Shown: positions 62,137-64,000 of the stretch, piece after piece
Layout of the letters: every line of letters begins with the position of its first letter
Position numbering within the stretch: the stretch's first letter is position 1
Source of the DNA: Dichomitus squalens LYAD-421 SS1
Lineage: Eukaryota; Basidiomycota; Agaricomycetes; Polyporales; Polyporaceae
Assembly: GCF_000275845.1 (NCBI RefSeq)
Contig: NW_006766897.1
Span: 600,247-664,246, forward strand
Length of the DNA: 64,000 bases
Reading direction: 5' to 3'
Position numbers and translations under genes: made by a program
The notes under the pieces: generated by a model
Seen by the model: the letters and a program-made list of their open reading frames with translations, nothing else
Database searches by the model: none
Told to the model about the DNA's origin: nothing

Positions 62137-64000
62137 TTTGGAGTATCTGGCGATTAAGGTCGCCTCGCCGAAGAGGGGCAGGAGAGGTTGAGTACCTCAG
62201 CGATCATGGCTGCCTGCATATAAGTATATTCGCAATTACTGTATCCCTTGGGGCCCGCGCCGATCCGCATGCGACTTGAGTTGTTTCCGGCTGTGTGTGA
62301 TGTACGCGACGGTGTCACAGCGCGCTTCAGTCAGCAGAATTGGACCTTCGCCTGCCCTCGTTATGTGGTCGTCATGATCAGTGACCCCAGCATGCTGTCC
62401 GCGTGATACCACGAGTCCCATGTGCGAGTAGTACTGTTGTGGCAGAAGGTTCATTGTGGACGCCCTCGCACCGGGTGCTCATGACAATTTCTTGGGGTTG
62501 AAGGACGAGCTGGCGGGCTGAGTCGGGCAGTCACTAGAGTACGGCCGTGGGTTTCTCTCGAAAGCGCCGTATGGATTGCAAGGGTCATGAGGCCAAGACG
62601 AAGAGCAAAGACGAGAAGAGTACTTGTTGTGGCCGCGTTGGGCCTATGACCTCATCCCGCTTCTTGGCACTGCCACCATCGTCCTGCCCGCTGCCGCTTT
62701 GCGTCACGGCTCTTTGACCATCCTCCTCCAATACAACAACTAGGCACGGCAGGCATTCCGAGGTTCTCGACCGGAGAAACCTCTTTGAGAAAGAGAGGCA
62801 CGAGGTACGCCTGGACATTGTGGCCAAAGTCCTTGAAAACCCCGGGTAAACTGGCGGACGGTTGCCTCCTGCCTCCCGCTTCGCTTTCATCGACTTTTCA
62901 CTGGTCGTTGAAACCCGGGCGGGCCCGCGAGAGCTTCCGCTCTCGACTATCAATGATTTACTGGAGATCCATCAACCGGTGTATTTATGGCTGGGACCAG
63001 ACTCTCTATCACCGGTACCCATCGGAGGCATGACACAAAGCGACAGCACATACCCGTGCTGCTGAGTCTGCTGGGCTTCGCATTGCAAGTGGGCCAAGCG
63101 GCCTTGGCCCTTGAATTGTTGCTTTTAGTGCTTTTGGTCGGGTATTCTCGAATCAACAGTTGTTCCGTCCATTCTCTCGAAATTCGCCCCGTGTTAGAAG
63201 TGACATGAAGACTACAGCTATGCGAAGCCAGAGCTCGATGGCAGCGACGACAGGTCATTCCAGCCTGCAAATGTCTAAGCTCATTATGGCAGACCACGAT
63301 CCCTGAGGCAGCTGGGCTCCTCCTGTTTTCGAAGGGATCGTCGACCTTCCGAGCAAGGCGTGCAGGTGCTTCTGAAGGAGTCTAGATCTATGCTGCGGCA
63401 GCAGAGAAAAGGCCAAGTCAGACGACACATCAATATGGTATCGACTTGTTTCAGCGGGCGCACTCCGAAGCTGCTGACATCGATATTGTCTGTTAGGCCT
63501 GTTTTATGATGACATACAGCGACTTGATCGAGCTTCGCGAAGCAGTGGGCTTGATAGCGCCACCGACAAGAAGAGCCTCCAGTATTTCCTGCCTTAGTCC
63601 TTTGTGCGCGCGACATGTGTTGTATGTCTCGTCTTCCAGTCGTGCTGTGATCTGTTCAGGTTTCCGTTGCGCTCGAATATTTATTGCGACCAAGGGGAGG
63701 CAGGATGATACTGACGCAGAAAGTGCTGAGAGCTCTCTTCAGCGATAACACAACTTGCTTCTGTCGAGGAAGGGCGGGGAGCGACGTTGGTTCCTGACAC
63801 TTCCGTCCTGCTTCAACGCCTCGCCTCCATGGATCCTCTCATTGAAGCGTATAAGCCCGACTGAAACTGTCGATGTGAATCCAGTTCCCCTCATTCCCTC
63901 CCACGAACTCTGCAGCATACCATAAATGACCCGAAGAAATCCCAAGGTGGCTACCACGTTCAGACTGTGCACGTACCCTTCTTGCCGAGCTGTCGTATCC
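62137..64000. other. Unresolved 1.9-kb stretch; possible fragments of unknown genes
   Basis: No confident gene. Three short segments look protein-like: 62771-62857 (plus) reads VLDRRNLFEKERHEVRLDIV and stops at a GTAAAC donor-like site; 62874-63010 (plus) reads RFAFIDFSLVVETRAGPREL then PLSTINDLLEIHQP; 63759-63920 (plus) reads GGERRWFLTLPSCFNASPPW then ILSLKRISPTETVD. These could be exons of one plus-strand gene reaching past the window, but no domain is recognised. Minus-strand frames of similar size exist (63284-63693), including CHNELRHLQ with CRRCHRA, and cannot be excluded. Confidence 0.35.

Overview
The window reads as nuclear DNA of a filamentous basidiomycete, most likely an Agaricomycete. 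Genes are dense and sit on both strands. They are broken by many introns of about 45-90 bases with GT..AG ends. Some families are typical of mushroom-forming fungi: a DUF6533 seven-helix membrane protein, an F-box-like protein with the 'ACTDGGRT' signature, a GH71 alpha-1,3-glucanase and an HSV2-type PROPPIN. There are no operons or ribosome binding sites. All gene models were spliced by eye, so exon edges are good where the protein family is well conserved and weaker elsewhere.

Layout. 1-5.8 kb: 5' end of a DDX60-like helicase (minus), MDM10 (plus), an RGG-rich disordered protein (minus), the Sm-G spliceosome protein (plus). 6.0-6.55 kb: a TA-flanked inverted-repeat element (MITE). 7.2-8.8 kb: DUF6533 protein. 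8.8-10.15 kb: no convincing gene. 10.15-20.9 kb: ER syntaxin (UFE1/STX18), TVP38, LOA1 acyltransferase, a two-RRM SR-type splicing factor, a Cys/Met-metabolism PLP enzyme and a secreted double-psi beta-barrel protein with His/Tyr repeats. 21.1-31.4 kb: UTP12, aspartyl aminopeptidase, two tandem GNAT acetyltransferases, IMP4. 31.7-35.4 kb: ALG8, VMA21 and a frame-broken phosphinothricin-acetyltransferase-like gene. 35.7-39.2 kb: two ribonucleotide reductase small-subunit genes head to head. 39.5-44.9 kb: RBG1, KCH1, IMP2. 45.0-47.05 kb: a cluster of three MITE-like elements. 47.9-57.0 kb: ATE1, HSV2, a Cys-rich protein, NCS1, EMC3. 57.0-59.0 kb: no convincing gene. 59.0-62.1 kb: F-box-like protein and GH71 glucanase. 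62.1-64.0 kb: unresolved.

Most genes are housekeeping and unrelated in function. Small functional groupings are visible: UTP12 and IMP4 both belong to the U3 small-subunit processome; UFE1, TVP38, ALG8, VMA21 and EMC3 all act in the ER/Golgi membrane system; Sm-G and the SR protein act in splicing. Many neighbours are divergent and share short promoters (DDX60/MDM10, TVP38/LOA1, UTP12/aminopeptidase, ALG8/VMA21, RNR2A/RNR2B, RBG1/KCH1).

The most striking locus is the RNR2 pair. The two genes share intron positions and a 473-base promoter with three ACGCGT boxes. The plus-strand copy has Asn where the first iron-ligand Asp should be, so it may be a regulatory or structural partner subunit comparable to, but independent of, yeast Rnr4.
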